This document shows, one piece after another, positions 7,019 through 16,349 of a stretch of DNA of 64,000 bases. Origin of the DNA: Candidatus Lachnoclostridium pullistercoris (GTDB lineage Bacteria; Bacillota; Clostridia; Lachnospirales; Lachnospiraceae). The translations under genes and the position numbers were made by a program. The notes beneath the pieces are model-generated. The model ran no database searches, was not told the DNA's origin, and saw only the letters and a program-made list of their open reading frames with translations. The stretch covers positions 78,334 through 142,333 of the forward strand of contig DWWL01000007.1 of NCBI GenBank assembly GCA_019119775.1, in the 5' to 3' direction. How positions within the stretch are numbered: the stretch's first letter is position 1; every line of letters starts with the position of its first letter.

Positions 7019-9130
7019 ATGGGAGAAGAGACAGTGGTAAGAGAGAGATATGAGCTTTCCTTGGAGCGGATCCGGGAGATCACAGGAGAGGAGGCGGCTG
7101 CGGCCTCCTTTGCTGATTATTTTCACAGGACGGCAGAATTTATCCTGATGGTCAGTCAGGTGTATGAGGAGATGGCAGGCGGCAGAACATTGTCCCTCGA
7201 GGATTGCAGAGAGCGCAATCACAGGCTCTATGAGGACATTCTGCCGGAAAATTATGAGGAGAGCTACGGCAATCCGGCCTATGCGGTGAGCCGGCTGGGA
7301 GAGGGATACGGGCAGATGCTTTCCTTCCTCTACAGCGAGGCGCGGGGGCTGATTCCCCTGGCGTTTGAGGGCCGGCTGGAGGACATGGCCATCCTTCAGG
7401 AGACGTTTTTGGAGGTGTACAACCTGTTTACCATGGCGGCCGCGGACGGAGCCGGCCTGCCGGGAGAGACGGGGGAGGACGGGGCGGAAACGGCCTATCT
7501 GCCTCTGGAGTCCCAGGTAAAGGAAGTTCTTTACTGGTATGCCAGCGACTACTGTGACCAGATGGCGGAGTACCGGGTGCGGGAGAGTCTGGACCCGTCT
7601 CTGGACTTCGCGAAGCGAATCATCATGGAGGCGGATCTGGAAGATCTCACCTATCTGTACCGGTTCGGGGAGTACATCTCGGACACAGAGCTTAAGACGG
7701 CGGAATTTTTAAACAGCCTGCCTCAGGAGACGGTGAAGCTTATGGCGGACACCTACACGGAAGGCTACCGCCGCGGGTTTGAGGTGATGCGCCGGGATCT
7801 GTCAAAAAAGAGCACGGTAGTGATCCGCTATGAACTGGGGTTTGAGCGGATGATTCGGGCGGCGGCGGAAAATTTCCGGGCGATGGGTCTGGAGCCGGTA
7901 ATCTGCCGCACGGCGGTCCATTCGGTGAACAAGACGGCCGGCCGTTCTGCCGGCTATCACAGCGCCGGCCCCAACCGGCAGTATGACTATGACCACCGCT
8001 ATGACAGCGCCCTGTATCTGGACAAGGCGTTTAAGGACCGGAGGACGGCGGTCCTTAAGGCGGCCTACTCCAAATATAAGGATCTTGCGGCCGCTTACGC
8101 CGGACCGGCGGTGGTGGAGACGTTCGGCCAGGACGGTTTCCGGCCGGTGAACAAAAAGGAATGCTTCGCCCTCACGGAAAAGCAGGAAAAACTGGCCAGA
8201 GAGCTGGCGGGGGAGACTGCCCGCATATCCCAGAAGTACGTGCCGGGGGATGAGACGAGCTTTACCATCATCGCATTTCCGGTGCCGGAGATCGGGGAGC
8301 GCTACGGGGAGATTTTCCAGGAGATCATCCGCATCAACACGCTGGATTACGAGGAGTACCGGAAGATGCAGCAGGCCCTCATCGACGTGCTGGATCAGGC
8401 AGAGACCGTGGAAGTGACGGGCGGGCCGGGAAATGAGACCAGGCTGCGGATCGCCCTCCATCCCCTGACAGACCGGGAGAAGCAGACCAATTTTGAAAAC
8501 TGCGTGGCGGATGTGAACATTCCGGTGGGGGAGGTGTTTACCTCTCCGCTGTTAAAGGGGACTGCGGGGCTGCTCCACGTGGAAAATGTATATATTGGAG
8601 AATTTCAGTTCCGGGATCTGAAGCTCCGGTTTGAGGACGGCTTTGTGAAGGAGTATTCCTGCGCCAATTTTGAGGATCCGGAGGAGGGAAGACGGCTGGT
8701 GAAGCAGGTGATCTTAAAAAATCATGACAGCCTTCCCATGGGAGAATTTGCCGTCGGCACCAACACCACGGCTTACCAGGCGGCGGAAAAATACGGCATC
8801 ACGGAGAAGCTGCCGATCCTGATCGCGGAGAAGATGGGCCCCCATTTTGCGGTGGGGGATACCTGCTACAGCTGGGCGGAGGACAGTCCGGTGTACAATC
8901 CGGACGGAAAGGAGATCATCGCCAGGGACAACGAGGTGTCCCTGCTGCGGAGAGAAGATCTGTCAAAGGCGTATTTTAACTGCCATACGGATATCACCAT
9001 TCCCTACAAAGAACTGGGAGATATCACGGCGGTGCTGCCGGATGGGAGCAGGCTGCCGGTGATCCGGGAGGGAAAATTTGCCGTAGCCGGCGCGGAGGCA
9101 TTAAATAAGCCCCTGGAAAATGGCAGATAA
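7019..9130 (+). CDS. M29-type aminopeptidase with long N-terminal extension
   Basis: The C-terminal ~400 residues follow the M29 (AmpS/PepS/aminopeptidase T) pattern: PVGEVFTSP, then LRFEDG, MGEFAVGTN, GPHFAVG and NCHTDITIPY, which would supply the Glu, Glu, His and His-x-Asp metal ligands. The family removes N-terminal residues from peptides using two metal ions in the cytoplasm. At 703 aa it is far longer than the ~410 of classical members; the first ~300 residues are helical, acidic and unrecognised. ATG 7019 is chosen because AAAGGA sits 8 nt before it; the earlier in-frame ATG 7010 touches that site. Third gene after the VanZ-like gene. Confidence 0.8.
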   Translation: MGEETVVRERYELSLERIREITGEEAAAASFADYFHRTAEFILMVSQVYEEMAGGRTLSLEDCRERNHRLYEDILPENYEESYGNPAYAVSRLGEGYGQMLSFLYSEARGLIPLAFEGRLEDMAILQETFLEVYNLFTMAAADGAGLPGETGEDGAETAYLPLESQVKEVLYWYASDYCDQMAEYRVRESLDPSLDFAKRIIMEADLEDLTYLYRFGEYISDTELKTAEFLNSLPQETVKLMADTYTEGYRRGFEVMRRDLSKKSTVVIRYELGFERMIRAAAENFRAMGLEPVICRTAVHSVNKTAGRSAGYHSAGPNRQYDYDHRYDSALYLDKAFKDRRTAVLKAAYSKYKDLAAAYAGPAVVETFGQDGFRPVNKKECFALTEKQEKLARELAGETARISQKYVPGDETSFTIIAFPVPEIGERYGEIFQEIIRINTLDYEEYRKMQQALIDVLDQAETVEVTGGPGNETRLRIALHPLTDREKQTNFENCVADVNIPVGEVFTSPLLKGTAGLLHVENVYIGEFQFRDLKLRFEDGFVKEYSCANFEDPEEGRRLVKQVILKNHDSLPMGEFAVGTNTTAYQAAEKYGITEKLPILIAEKMGPHFAVGDTCYSWAEDSPVYNPDGKEIIARDNEVSLLRREDLSKAYFNCHTDITIPYKELGDITAVLPDGSRLPVIREGKFAVAGAEALNKPLENGR

Positions 9131-9154
9131 GTCTCTGTGAGTAAGCCTCCGGAG

Positions 9155-9200
9155 AATGTGCAAGTGACCCTTCGGAAAATGTGCAAGTGACCCTTCGGAA
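9155..9200 (+). repeat. Two perfect 23-bp tandem repeats, with partial third
   Basis: The unit AATGTGCAAGTGACCCTTCG plus GAA occurs at 9155-9177 and 9178-9200 without a mismatch. A third start (AATG after CGGAA) follows and then diverges. The copies sit between the aminopeptidase stop and the purE promoter. They could be a remnant of a transposon end; no transposase is near. Confidence 0.8.
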
Positions 9201-9208
9201 AATGCCTA

Positions 9209-9237
9209 TTGACTTCCCTGAGAAATTCCAGTATTAT
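9209..9237 (+). promoter_or_regulatory. Promoter of the purE-purM-purN-purD operon
   Basis: TTGACT (9209-9214), 17-bp spacer, TATTAT (9232-9237). The AT-rich leader holds an imperfect hairpin (TAAG 9244-9247 with CTTA 9271-9274, and ATGATT 9250-9255 with AATCAT 9264-9269). It has no purine riboswitch fold and is too short for one plus a terminator. Confidence 0.75.
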
Positions 9238-9332
9238 TTCTAATAAGTGATGATTGTTTAATAAATCATGCTTATAAGTAAAGCTAATAAAAAACAAATG
9301 AATTTGTGATGAATGAAAAGGAGACGTGTGCG

Positions 9333-9851
9333 ATGGCAAGAGTAGGCATTGTGATGGGCAGCGATTCAGATATGCCGGTGATGGCTCAGGCGGCAGCTGT
9401 GCTGGAGAAACTGGGAGTGGATTTTGAGATGACAATCATCTCCGCCCACCGGGAGCCGGACGTATTTTTTGAGTACGCCAAGTCAGCGGAGAAGAGGGGC
9501 TGCAAAGTGATCATTGCGGGAGCGGGAAAGGCGGCCCACCTGCCGGGGATGTGCGCGGCTCTGTTTCCCATGCCGGTGATCGGAATCCCCATGAAGACGT
9601 CTGATCTGGGCGGTGTGGATTCCCTGTACTCCATTGTGCAGATGCCCTCCGGCATCCCCGTGGCCACGGTGGCCATAAACGGCGGGACCAACGCCGGCAT
9701 TCTGGCGGCAAAGATCCTGGCCACCTCTGACGAAGCGCTTTTGGAGAGGTTAAAACAGTATTCTGAGGATCTGAAGCACGACGTGATGAAGAAGGCCGAG
9801 AAGCTGGACGAGATCGGATACAAAGCCTACTTGGACGGCATGAAGAAATGA
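9333..9851 (+). CDS. purE: N5-carboxyaminoimidazole ribonucleotide mutase
   Basis: Class I PurE moves the carboxyl group of N5-CAIR to give CAIR in purine synthesis. GSDSDMPVM (from residue 9) and SAHREPD (near 43, catalytic His) are the family marks, and GAGKAAHLPGM follows. ATG 9333 is 9 nt after AAAAGGAG. Length 172 aa. First gene of the purE-purM-purN-purD operon. The partner PurK is not in the window. Confidence 0.96.
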   Translation: MARVGIVMGSDSDMPVMAQAAAVLEKLGVDFEMTIISAHREPDVFFEYAKSAEKRGCKVIIAGAGKAAHLPGMCAALFPMPVIGIPMKTSDLGGVDSLYSIVQMPSGIPVATVAINGGTNAGILAAKILATSDEALLERLKQYSEDLKHDVMKKAEKLDEIGYKAYLDGMKK

Positions 9852-9917
9852 GAAGGCCGGCAGGCGGGAAGAAAGATGCTGAAAAATACGGAAGAATCAA
9901 AGTGAAGGGGAAGAGTC

Positions 9918-10949
9918 ATGGATTATAAGAACGCAGGAGTAGATATTGAGGCCGGTTACAAGGCCGTGGAGCTGATGAAAAAGCATGTGCAGAGTACGGC
10001 GCGGCCGGAGGTGTTAGGCGGAATCGGAGGCTTTTCCGGCGCTTTCTCCGCCATGGCTTTTAAGAACATGGAGGAGCCGGTGCTTTTGTCCGGCACGGAC
10101 GGAGTGGGAACCAAATTAAAGCTGGCTTTCCTCATGGACCGTCACGACACGGTGGGCATTGACTGTGTGGCCATGTGCGTCAATGACGTGGCCTGCGCCG
10201 GCGGAGAGCCTCTGTTTTTCCTGGATTACATTGCCTGCGGCAAACAGGTTCCGGAGAAGATCGCTCAGATCGTGTCCGGCGTAGCCGAGGGCTGCCGCCA
10301 GGCGGGAGCTGCCCTGGTGGGCGGCGAGACGGCGGAGATGCCCGGCTTTTATCCGGAAGATGAGTACGATCTGGCGGGCTTCGCCGTGGGCGCGGTGGAC
10401 CGGAAGGATCTGATCGACGGAGCCGGCCTGGCGGCCGGGGATGTGCTGGTGGGAATGGCATCCTCCGGCGTCCACAGCAACGGATTTTCTCTGGTGCGGA
10501 AAGTGTTTGAGAAGGAAATGACCGCCGAGGGCCTGAACACTTATTACGAGGAGCTGGGCGCCACCCTGGGAGAGACGCTCCTGGCCCCCACAAAGATCTA
10601 TGTGAAGGCGCTGAAGGCAGTGAAGGAGGCCGGGGTGAAGGTGAAAGCCTGCAGCCATATTACCGGCGGCGGCTTCTACGAGAATGTGCCCAGAATGTTA
10701 AAAGACGGCGTGCGGGCAGTGATTAAGAAAGACAGCTATCCCGTTCCCCCCATTTTCCCGCTGATGGCAAAAAAGGGAGAGATCGAGGAGAAGATCATGT
10801 ACAACACCTTCAACATGGGAATCGGAATGATCGTGGCCGTGGACCCGGCAGACGCGGAGAAGACCATGGACGCCATGAAGGCGGCGGGGGAGACTCCCTA
10901 CATCATCGGCTCCGTGGAAGCGGGAGAAAAGGGAGTGACCGTATGCTGA
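9918..10949 (+). CDS. purM: Phosphoribosylformylglycinamidine cyclo-ligase (AIR synthetase)
   Basis: Closes the imidazole ring of FGAM with ATP to give AIR. The order is typical: [11 protein letters not shown] at the N terminus, the [13 protein letters not shown] loop near 54, [18 protein letters not shown] near 90, [11 protein letters not shown] and a [11 protein letters not shown] motif. 343 aa. The purN start lies inside its last codons (7-nt overlap), so the two are coupled. Confidence 0.97.
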   Translation: MDYKNAGVDIEAGYKAVELMKKHVQSTARPEVLGGIGGFSGAFSAMAFKNMEEPVLLSGTDGVGTKLKLAFLMDRHDTVGIDCVAMCVNDVACAGGEPLFFLDYIACGKQVPEKIAQIVSGVAEGCRQAGAALVGGETAEMPGFYPEDEYDLAGFAVGAVDRKDLIDGAGLAAGDVLVGMASSGVHSNGFSLVRKVFEKEMTAEGLNTYYEELGATLGETLLAPTKIYVKALKAVKEAGVKVKACSHITGGGFYENVPRMLKDGVRAVIKKDSYPVPPIFPLMAKKGEIEEKIMYNTFNMGIGMIVAVDPADAEKTMDAMKAAGETPYIIGSVEAGEKGVTVC

Positions 10950-11533
10950 GAGTGGTTGTGATGGTGTCCGGCGGCGGCACCAATCTCCAGGCGATCTTAG
11001 ACGCCATAGACAGCGGGAAGATCACGAATGCCTCTGTGGAGGCGGTGATCAGCAACAACAGCGGGGCCTATGCCCTGGAGCGGGCGAGAAAACATCAGAT
11101 TCCGGCAGTCTGCATTTCTCCCAAAAGCTATCCGGACCGGGCAGCCTTTCACCAGGCGCTTTTGGAGACGGTGCGGGAGTACAGGCCGGATCTCATTGTG
11201 CTGGCCGGATTTCTGGTGACGATTCCGGCGGAGATGATTAAAGAGTACCGGAACCGGATCATCAACATCCATCCGTCTCTGATCCCGTCCTTCTGCGGCG
11301 TGGGCTACTATGGCCTGAAGGTCCACGAGGCAGCCTTGAAGCGGGGAGTGAAGATCACCGGGGCCACGGTCCACTATGTGGATGAAGGCGTGGATTCCGG
11401 CCCCATCCTTCTGCAGAAAGCGGTGGAGGTAAAAGAGGGGGATACCCCGGAGATCCTGCAGCGGCGGGTGATGGAGGAGGCGGAGTGGCAGATTCTGCCG
11501 GAGGCCATCAACCGCATTGCCAACAGTAAATAG
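10943..11533 (+). CDS. purN: Phosphoribosylglycinamide formyltransferase
   Basis: Transfers formyl from 10-formyl-THF to GAR. It has the GGTNLQAI loop near residue 12, catalytic [11 protein letters not shown] near 108 (Asn and His) and the Asp in [10 protein letters not shown] near 146, the classic Asn-His-Asp set. 196 aa. It overlaps purM by 7 nt and is followed by purD after 12 nt. Confidence 0.97.
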   Translation: MLRVVVMVSGGGTNLQAILDAIDSGKITNASVEAVISNNSGAYALERARKHQIPAVCISPKSYPDRAAFHQALLETVREYRPDLIVLAGFLVTIPAEMIKEYRNRIINIHPSLIPSFCGVGYYGLKVHEAALKRGVKITGATVHYVDEGVDSGPILLQKAVEVKEGDTPEILQRRVMEEAEWQILPEAINRIANSK

Positions 11534-11545
11534 GAGGAAGAGCTC

Positions 11546-12820
11546 ATGAAAATACTGGTAGTGGGAAGCGGCGGCAGAGAGCACGCCATTGTCTGGAAAC
11601 TGGCCCAGAGCCCGAAGACGGAAAAGATCTACTGCGCCCCGGGAAACGGCGGCATCGCTGAGCTTGCGGAGTGCGTGGACATCGGGGCCATGGAGTTTGA
11701 AAAGCTGGCGGCCTTCGCGAAGGAGAAGGAGATCGACCTGACGGTGATCGGCATGGACGACCCCCTCTGCGGCGGCATTGTGGACGTGTTTGAGAGAGAG
11801 GGGCTGCGGGTGTTCGGACCGAGAAAGAACGCGGCCATCCTGGAAGGCTCCAAAGCCTTCTCCAAGGATCTGATGAAGAAATACGGCATCCCCACGGCGG
11901 ACTATCAGGTGTTCACCGACCCGGAGAAGGCACAGGAGTATCTGGAAACAGCAAAATTCCCCATTGTGCTGAAAGCGGACGGCCTGGCTCTGGGGAAAGG
12001 CGTTCTCATCTGCAATACCCTTGAGGAGGCGAAGGCCGGGGTAAAGACCCTGATGTTGGACAAGCAGTTCGGCTCCGCGGGGGACGAGATCGTGGTTGAA
12101 GAGTTCCTGACCGGCAGGGAGGTGTCCGTCCTCAGCTTTGTGGACGGAAAGACCATAAAGATCATGACTTCTGCCCAGGACCACAAGCGGGCAAAAGACG
12201 GGGACCAGGGGTTAAATACCGGCGGCATGGGAACCTTTTCGCCCAGCCCCTTCTACACGGAGGAAGTGGACGCATTCTGCAGAGAGCACATTTACCAGAA
12301 GACGGTAGATGCCATGAGAGCGGAGGGCAGAGAATTTAAGGGAATCATCTTTTTCGGCCTGATGCTGACGGCGGACGGACCGAGAGTGCTGGAGTACAAC
12401 GCCCGCTTCGGAGACCCGGAGACGCAGGTGGTGCTGCCCAGGATGAAGAATGATCTGGCTGAGGTGTTTGAAGCCTGCGTGGACGGCACGTTAGACCAGG
12501 TGGAGCTGGAGTTTGAGGACAACGCGGCGGTGTGCGTGGTGCTGGCCTCCGACGGATACCCGGAAAAGTATGAGAAGGGATTCCCCATCTCCGGTCTGGA
12601 CGCGTTTGCGGGAAAGAAGGATTATTTTGTATTCCACGCCGGCACGAAGAAGGCGGCGGACGGACAGATCCTCACAAACGGCGGCCGCGTGCTGGGAGTG
12701 ACGGCCACGGGAAAAGACTTAAAAGAGGCAAGAAAAAAAGCCTACGAAGCCACGAAATGGATTTCTTTTGAAAATAAATATATGCGGACGGACATCGGAA
12801 AAGCGATCGACGAAGCGTGA
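11546..12820 (+). CDS. purD: Phosphoribosylamine-glycine ligase (GAR synthetase)
   Basis: ATP-grasp enzyme joining phosphoribosylamine and glycine. It has the N-terminal VVGSGGREHAI loop, ATP-grasp lysine segment LKADGLALGKGV near 142, GGMGTFSP near 229 and metal-binding LEYNARFGDPETQ near 287. 424 aa, full length. Last gene of the operon, ended by a strong hairpin. Confidence 0.97.
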   Translation: MKILVVGSGGREHAIVWKLAQSPKTEKIYCAPGNGGIAELAECVDIGAMEFEKLAAFAKEKEIDLTVIGMDDPLCGGIVDVFEREGLRVFGPRKNAAILEGSKAFSKDLMKKYGIPTADYQVFTDPEKAQEYLETAKFPIVLKADGLALGKGVLICNTLEEAKAGVKTLMLDKQFGSAGDEIVVEEFLTGREVSVLSFVDGKTIKIMTSAQDHKRAKDGDQGLNTGGMGTFSPSPFYTEEVDAFCREHIYQKTVDAMRAEGREFKGIIFFGLMLTADGPRVLEYNARFGDPETQVVLPRMKNDLAEVFEACVDGTLDQVELEFEDNAAVCVVLASDGYPEKYEKGFPISGLDAFAGKKDYFVFHAGTKKAADGQILTNGGRVLGVTATGKDLKEARKKAYEATKWISFENKYMRTDIGKAIDEA

Positions 12821-12844
12821 GAAGTTTTCTGCGAAATGAAAAAG

Positions 12845-12866
12845 AGGGGCGCCTGTGGGCGCCCCT
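12845..12866 (+). terminator. Terminator after purD
   Basis: AGGGGCGCC (12845-12853), loop TGTG, GGCGCCCCT (12858-12866), short T run. It stands between two convergent genes, though the T tract is only three bases. Confidence 0.7.
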
Positions 12867-12962
12867 TTGCCGTGGGCGGAGTACAAAAGCGCAGCGGGAA
12901 AGGACAGCCAGCCGTCTGCGGCGGACAGGGAGAGAAAGATTTTTCCGCCTGACAGAAAATCG

Positions 12963-13703
12963 CTAGGGCAGTATCAGGGCCGGTTTAAAGTTCAGGAAAT
13001 CTCCGGACACCAGCTGATAGGTGACGCCGTGAAAGGTGCCGCGGATGCTGTCTCCGAACCGGCGTTCTCCGTGGCAGTGGGAGTAGACCACAGCCTGGAC
13101 GCCGTATTCTTCCGCGATCTCTGTAAATGGCGAGGTTTCCTCCAGGATATTTGTGGGCGGGTAGTGGAGAAACATGATGTATCTGCGGTACCCGGCCGCC
13201 TCTGCCTGGCGGAAGGAATCTCTGAGGCGGGTCATTTCCCGCTCCACCAGCTTTCTTGCATGGGCTTCCCTCTCCTCGTCCCAGCCGGTCAGGTTGCCCC
13301 AGGGGTCCAGATAGAAGGGCCCCTCAAACGTATAGCCCTTGGTTCCGACCAGAGCATAGTCTTTGTAGGCCGCAAAGTTGTTCTGCAGAAAGAACAGGCG
13401 GCCGGCGTATTCCTCGTTGAGCCGGGAGGTCTTTCCGGCGTCCCAGAACATATCGTGATTCCCTCTCAAAAGGATCTTGCGGCCGGGGAGGCTCTCGATG
13501 AAAGCCAGATCTTCCCGGCATTCCGCCAGTTTCCGCCCCCAGGAGTGGTCGCCGGTCAGCACCAGAGTGTCCTCCGGGCCCACCGTCCGGCAGACGTATT
13601 TCTTTATCTTTTTCTCATGGTGCTTCCAGACGGACCCAAACTGGTCCATGGGTTTGTGGACCTGGAAGCTCAGATGCAGATCGCCTAAAGCGTAGAGTGC
13701 CAT
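12963..13703 (-). CDS. Calcineurin-like metallophosphoesterase
   Basis: A 246-residue cytoplasmic phosphoesterase with motifs in order: LGDLHL near residue 6, TGDHSWG near 50, RGNHDMFW near 79, LHYPPTN near 172 and YSHCHG near 205. These supply the two-metal site. The family member YkuE/YpbG-like groups have varied substrates, so the substrate cannot be given. The second motif has His where many relatives carry Ile or Val. AGGAGGT precedes the start; it is a monocistronic unit divergent from the next gene. Confidence 0.85.
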   Translation of the reverse strand: MALYALGDLHLSFQVHKPMDQFGSVWKHHEKKIKKYVCRTVGPEDTLVLTGDHSWGRKLAECREDLAFIESLPGRKILLRGNHDMFWDAGKTSRLNEEYAGRLFFLQNNFAAYKDYALVGTKGYTFEGPFYLDPWGNLTGWDEEREAHARKLVEREMTRLRDSFRQAEAAGYRRYIMFLHYPPTNILEETSPFTEIAEEYGVQAVVYSHCHGERRFGDSIRGTFHGVTYQLVSGDFLNFKPALILP

Positions 13704-13726
13704 GGCGTGTACCTCCTTTTGGCAGT

Positions 13727-13755
13727 ATTATAACCGGCCGGGAGGAAAACTGCAA
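13727..13755 (-). promoter_or_regulatory. Promoter of the phosphoesterase gene
   Basis: Read on the minus strand: TTGCAG (complement of 13750-13755), 17 bp, TATAAT (complement of 13727-13732). Only ~25 nt separate it from the start codon. Confidence 0.65.
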
Positions 13756-13811
13756 TTTGAAGTTTTATGCTGCCTGTGGAGAGAGCGGCCGTCTTAAGAT
13801 GTGAAAGAAGA

Positions 13812-13840
13812 TTGTAGTCCGCGGAGAGTGCTGGTATAAT
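13812..13840 (+). promoter_or_regulatory. Promoter of the Fe-S aldo-keto reductase-like gene
   Basis: TTGTAG (13812-13817), 17 bp, TATAAT (13835-13840), with extended TGG before the -10. It lacks the CTTAAAG inverted repeat found before the related genes at 27127. Confidence 0.65.
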
Positions 13841-13934
13841 ACAGACAGAACGTGCAAAAAGCCGGCCTGGCGTCATAAGAAAACAGATGAAGAGGCGGTT
13901 CTTTGCGCAATAATAATTTCAAGGGGTGTCAGTT

Positions 13935-15077
13935 ATGAGATACAGAGAACTGGGAAAGACGGGACTTAAAGTCAGCGAGATCGGTCTGGGTGCCGAGTGG
14001 TTGGAGCGCCACAATGAGGAGGAGATAAAGGCGGTGATCCGCTGCTGTGAGGAGGAGGGAATCAACATCCTGGACTGCTGGATGGCGGAGCCGAACGTGC
14101 GCACCAACATCGGAAAGGCCATTGCCGGGCGGAGGGAGAAATGGATCATTCAGGGACATTTCGGGTCCACCTGGCAGAACGGCCAGTATGTGCGCACCAG
14201 AGACATGGACAAGGTGAAGCCGGCTTTTGAGGATCTGCTGACCCGCCTGGGGACGGACTACATTGATCTGGGAATGATCCATTTTGTGGATGAGGAGGCA
14301 GAGTTTCACCGGATCATGGACGGAGAATTTCTGGCCTATGTGAAGGAGCAGAAGGAGAAAGGGGTGATCCGCCACATCGGAATGAGCACCCACAACCCGA
14401 AAGTGGGAAAACTGGCGGCTCTCAGCGGAGAGATTGAGATGATTCTGTTCAGCATCAATCCGGCCTTTGACCTTCTCCCGGCCAGCGAGGATCTGAATAC
14501 CTGCTTTGCGGAGGAATATGAGGAGAGCCTGGGAGGCATTCACCCCGACCGGGCGGAGCTCTACCGCGTCTGTGAGCAGCAGAATGTGGGGATCACGGTG
14601 ATGAAAGGATACGCGGGAGGACGGCTGTTTTCTGCCGAGACGTCTCCCTTCGGGGTGGCTCTGACGCCGGTGCAGTGCATCCACTATGCCCTGACCAGGC
14701 CGGCGGTGGCCAGCATTCTGGCCGGCTATGACACGCCGGAGCATGTGAAAGAGGCCGTATCCTACGAGACGGCTTCCGAGGAGGAAAAGGACTATGCCAG
14801 CGTGCTGGCCCATGCGCCCAGGCACGCCTATTCCGGCCAGTGTACCTACTGCGGCCACTGTGCCCCCTGTCCTGCGGGGATCGACATTGCCATGGTCAAC
14901 AAGCTCTCGGATCTGGCGGCCATGCAGGAGGAGGTGCCCGCGTCCTTAAAAGCTCATTACCACGCACTTTCTGCCACGGCGGCGGACTGCATCGCCTGCG
15001 GCAGCTGTGAGAAGCGGTGTCCGTTTGGAGTTCCGGTGGTGGAGAAGATGAGAAAGACGAAGGAGATGTTCGGATAG
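13935..15077 (+). CDS. Aldo/keto reductase-fold Fe-S protein, degenerate active site
   Basis: A 380-residue TIM-barrel protein of the aldo/keto reductase superfamily with a ferredoxin-like tail. The start RYRELGKTGLKVSEIGLG is a classic AKR strand. The catalytic Asp is kept (GINILDCW, near 50), and the His in DLGMIHF near 118 too, but the Tyr position reads AEPN and the usual TK lysine reads IQGHFG, so Tyr and Lys are absent. C-terminal CTYCGHCAPCPAGI and CIACGSCEKRCPF (residues ~300-370) fit [4Fe-4S] sites. ATG 13935 follows AAGGGG by 8 nt. The closest relative here is the gene at 28261. Role unknown, perhaps electron transfer or a radical or sugar reaction. Confidence 0.85.
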   Translation: MRYRELGKTGLKVSEIGLGAEWLERHNEEEIKAVIRCCEEEGINILDCWMAEPNVRTNIGKAIAGRREKWIIQGHFGSTWQNGQYVRTRDMDKVKPAFEDLLTRLGTDYIDLGMIHFVDEEAEFHRIMDGEFLAYVKEQKEKGVIRHIGMSTHNPKVGKLAALSGEIEMILFSINPAFDLLPASEDLNTCFAEEYEESLGGIHPDRAELYRVCEQQNVGITVMKGYAGGRLFSAETSPFGVALTPVQCIHYALTRPAVASILAGYDTPEHVKEAVSYETASEEEKDYASVLAHAPRHAYSGQCTYCGHCAPCPAGIDIAMVNKLSDLAAMQEEVPASLKAHYHALSATAADCIACGSCEKRCPFGVPVVEKMRKTKEMFG

Positions 15078-15101
15078 AAGACTGTCCGGATATAGGAGAC
15101 G

Positions 15102-15151
15102 GCAAAAGGCCGCGGACCGGAAAAATGATTTCCGGGCCCGCGGCCTTTTGC
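15102..15151. terminator. Bidirectional terminator
   Basis: GCAAAAGGCCGCGG (15102-15115) pairs with CCGCGGCCTTTTGC (15138-15151), with an inner CCGGAAA/TTTCCGG stem. A and T tracts on both sides serve the two convergent genes. Confidence 0.85.
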
Positions 15152-15180
15152 TGCTTCTGCAGGAAATTCAGGCGAAAGTT

Positions 15181-16188
15181 CTAGTTTTCGGCCTGGAAGG
15201 GAACCACATCCTTCACAGCCTCAGCCGGAGTGATTTCCTTATCGTCCTGGTCGATGTCGATCAGATGGTACCGGTCATTGCCCATATGAAGCTCCTTCAT
15301 GTAGGTCAGCTGGCGCAGGCCGTGGCGGCTCTCCATCCGCTCCACCAGATCCTTATGATCTTCCTCCTTCAGAGCGTAGACCAGGTCCACAGACGCCTGG
15401 TCGATGGCCAGGATGTCGTCGGAGGCCAGAATGCCGATGTTGGGAGTCACTACAGGCATGGCGGCGCAGCCCTCGCAGTCGCAGGAAACGGACATGTTCC
15501 GCAGCACGTTCACGAAGGTGATGTGTTCTCCGAAATGATCCACCACGGCTTTTGCGGACTCCATCATTCTCTCCATGAACTCCTCTTTGGCGATGTCCCA
15601 CATGTCGTCGGAGCCTGGGGTGGTGTGGATCATGGCTTTTCCGATCCGTCCGTCCGCGCAGCCGATGCCGATGTTCTTTGCGGAGCCGCCGAAGCCGCCC
15701 TGGGTGTGGCCCTTAAAGTGGGTCAGCACAAAAAGAGAATCGTAGTTGGCGATGTCTTTGCCCATGGACATTTCCGTGAACCATTTTCCACCTTTCACCG
15801 GAAGAAATACGGTTCCGTTCTCGTCCATAATGTCCACGGGGCAGAAGGTCCAGCCGTTGACCTTCAGAGTCTCCCGGTGCTGCTCTGTGGTGTAGCGGTC
15901 CCCCTCGTAGTAAGTGTTTGTCTCCACGATGGAAGCGTCCGGCAGGTCATTTTTCACCAGGGCTTCCACCCACGGACGGGGGATGATATTGGGTCCGTGC
16001 TGCTCTCCGGTGTGGAGCTTGATCCCCACGTTTCCGGTCAGGCGTCCCTTTACCCGGCCAAAGATCCTGCGCAGCCCGTCTGCCGACAGATCTTTTGTGA
16101 AATAGACCGTGGATTCCCCGCCGGTGCGCTCTTTGTATGGAATGTAGTGTTCTCCGCCGGTTCCCGGCACAGCTGTTTTGTTTGACAT
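15181..16188 (-). CDS. DUF362 domain protein
   Basis: A 335-residue protein of the DUF362 family (domain of unknown function, often joined to ferredoxin domains). Visible marks are VGIKLHTGEQHGPN near 55, HFKGHTQGGFGGSAKNIGIG near 158 and a CDCEGCA cluster near 243. The last resembles a metal or Fe-S site. The C-terminal bacterial ferredoxin domain often present in the family is missing. An AAAGGGG SD precedes the start. Its promoter holds the CTTAAAG-N4-CTTTAAG operator seen again at 27033, so it should belong to the same regulon as the reductases there. Confidence 0.88.
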   Translation of the reverse strand: MSNKTAVPGTGGEHYIPYKERTGGESTVYFTKDLSADGLRRIFGRVKGRLTGNVGIKLHTGEQHGPNIIPRPWVEALVKNDLPDASIVETNTYYEGDRYTTEQHRETLKVNGWTFCPVDIMDENGTVFLPVKGGKWFTEMSMGKDIANYDSLFVLTHFKGHTQGGFGGSAKNIGIGCADGRIGKAMIHTTPGSDDMWDIAKEEFMERMMESAKAVVDHFGEHITFVNVLRNMSVSCDCEGCAAMPVVTPNIGILASDDILAIDQASVDLVYALKEEDHKDLVERMESRHGLRQLTYMKELHMGNDRYHLIDIDQDDKEITPAEAVKDVVPFQAEN

Positions 16189-16264
16189 GTCAGATTACCC
16201 CTTTCTGCTGTTTCAGCCAATCAGTCGCGGCCTTCCCTGGAAATTGCAGGGAGGTTCTGTCTAT

Positions 16265-16295
16265 ATGATAAGACTTAAAGTGTGCTTTAAGTCAA
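16265..16295 (-). promoter_or_regulatory. AdhR/MerR-type promoter and operator of the DUF362 gene
   Basis: On the minus strand TTGACT (complement of 16290-16295), 19-bp spacer, TATCAT (complement of 16265-16270). The spacer holds GACTTAAAG (16272-16280) TGTG CTTTAAGTC (16285-16293), a perfect 9-bp inverted repeat. An over-long 19-bp spacer with the operator inside it is the hallmark of MerR-family activation. Confidence 0.82.
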
Positions 16296-16349
16296 GACCT
16301 ATTTGAAAATATTTGAAAAAATCCTCTGAAAATTTCCGCCGATTTCCCC

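Noticed and set aside
9241..9332. Purine riboswitch before purE
   Set aside because: The leader is about 90 nt, AT-rich and has only one weak hairpin; the conserved purine aptamer core and a terminator are missing.
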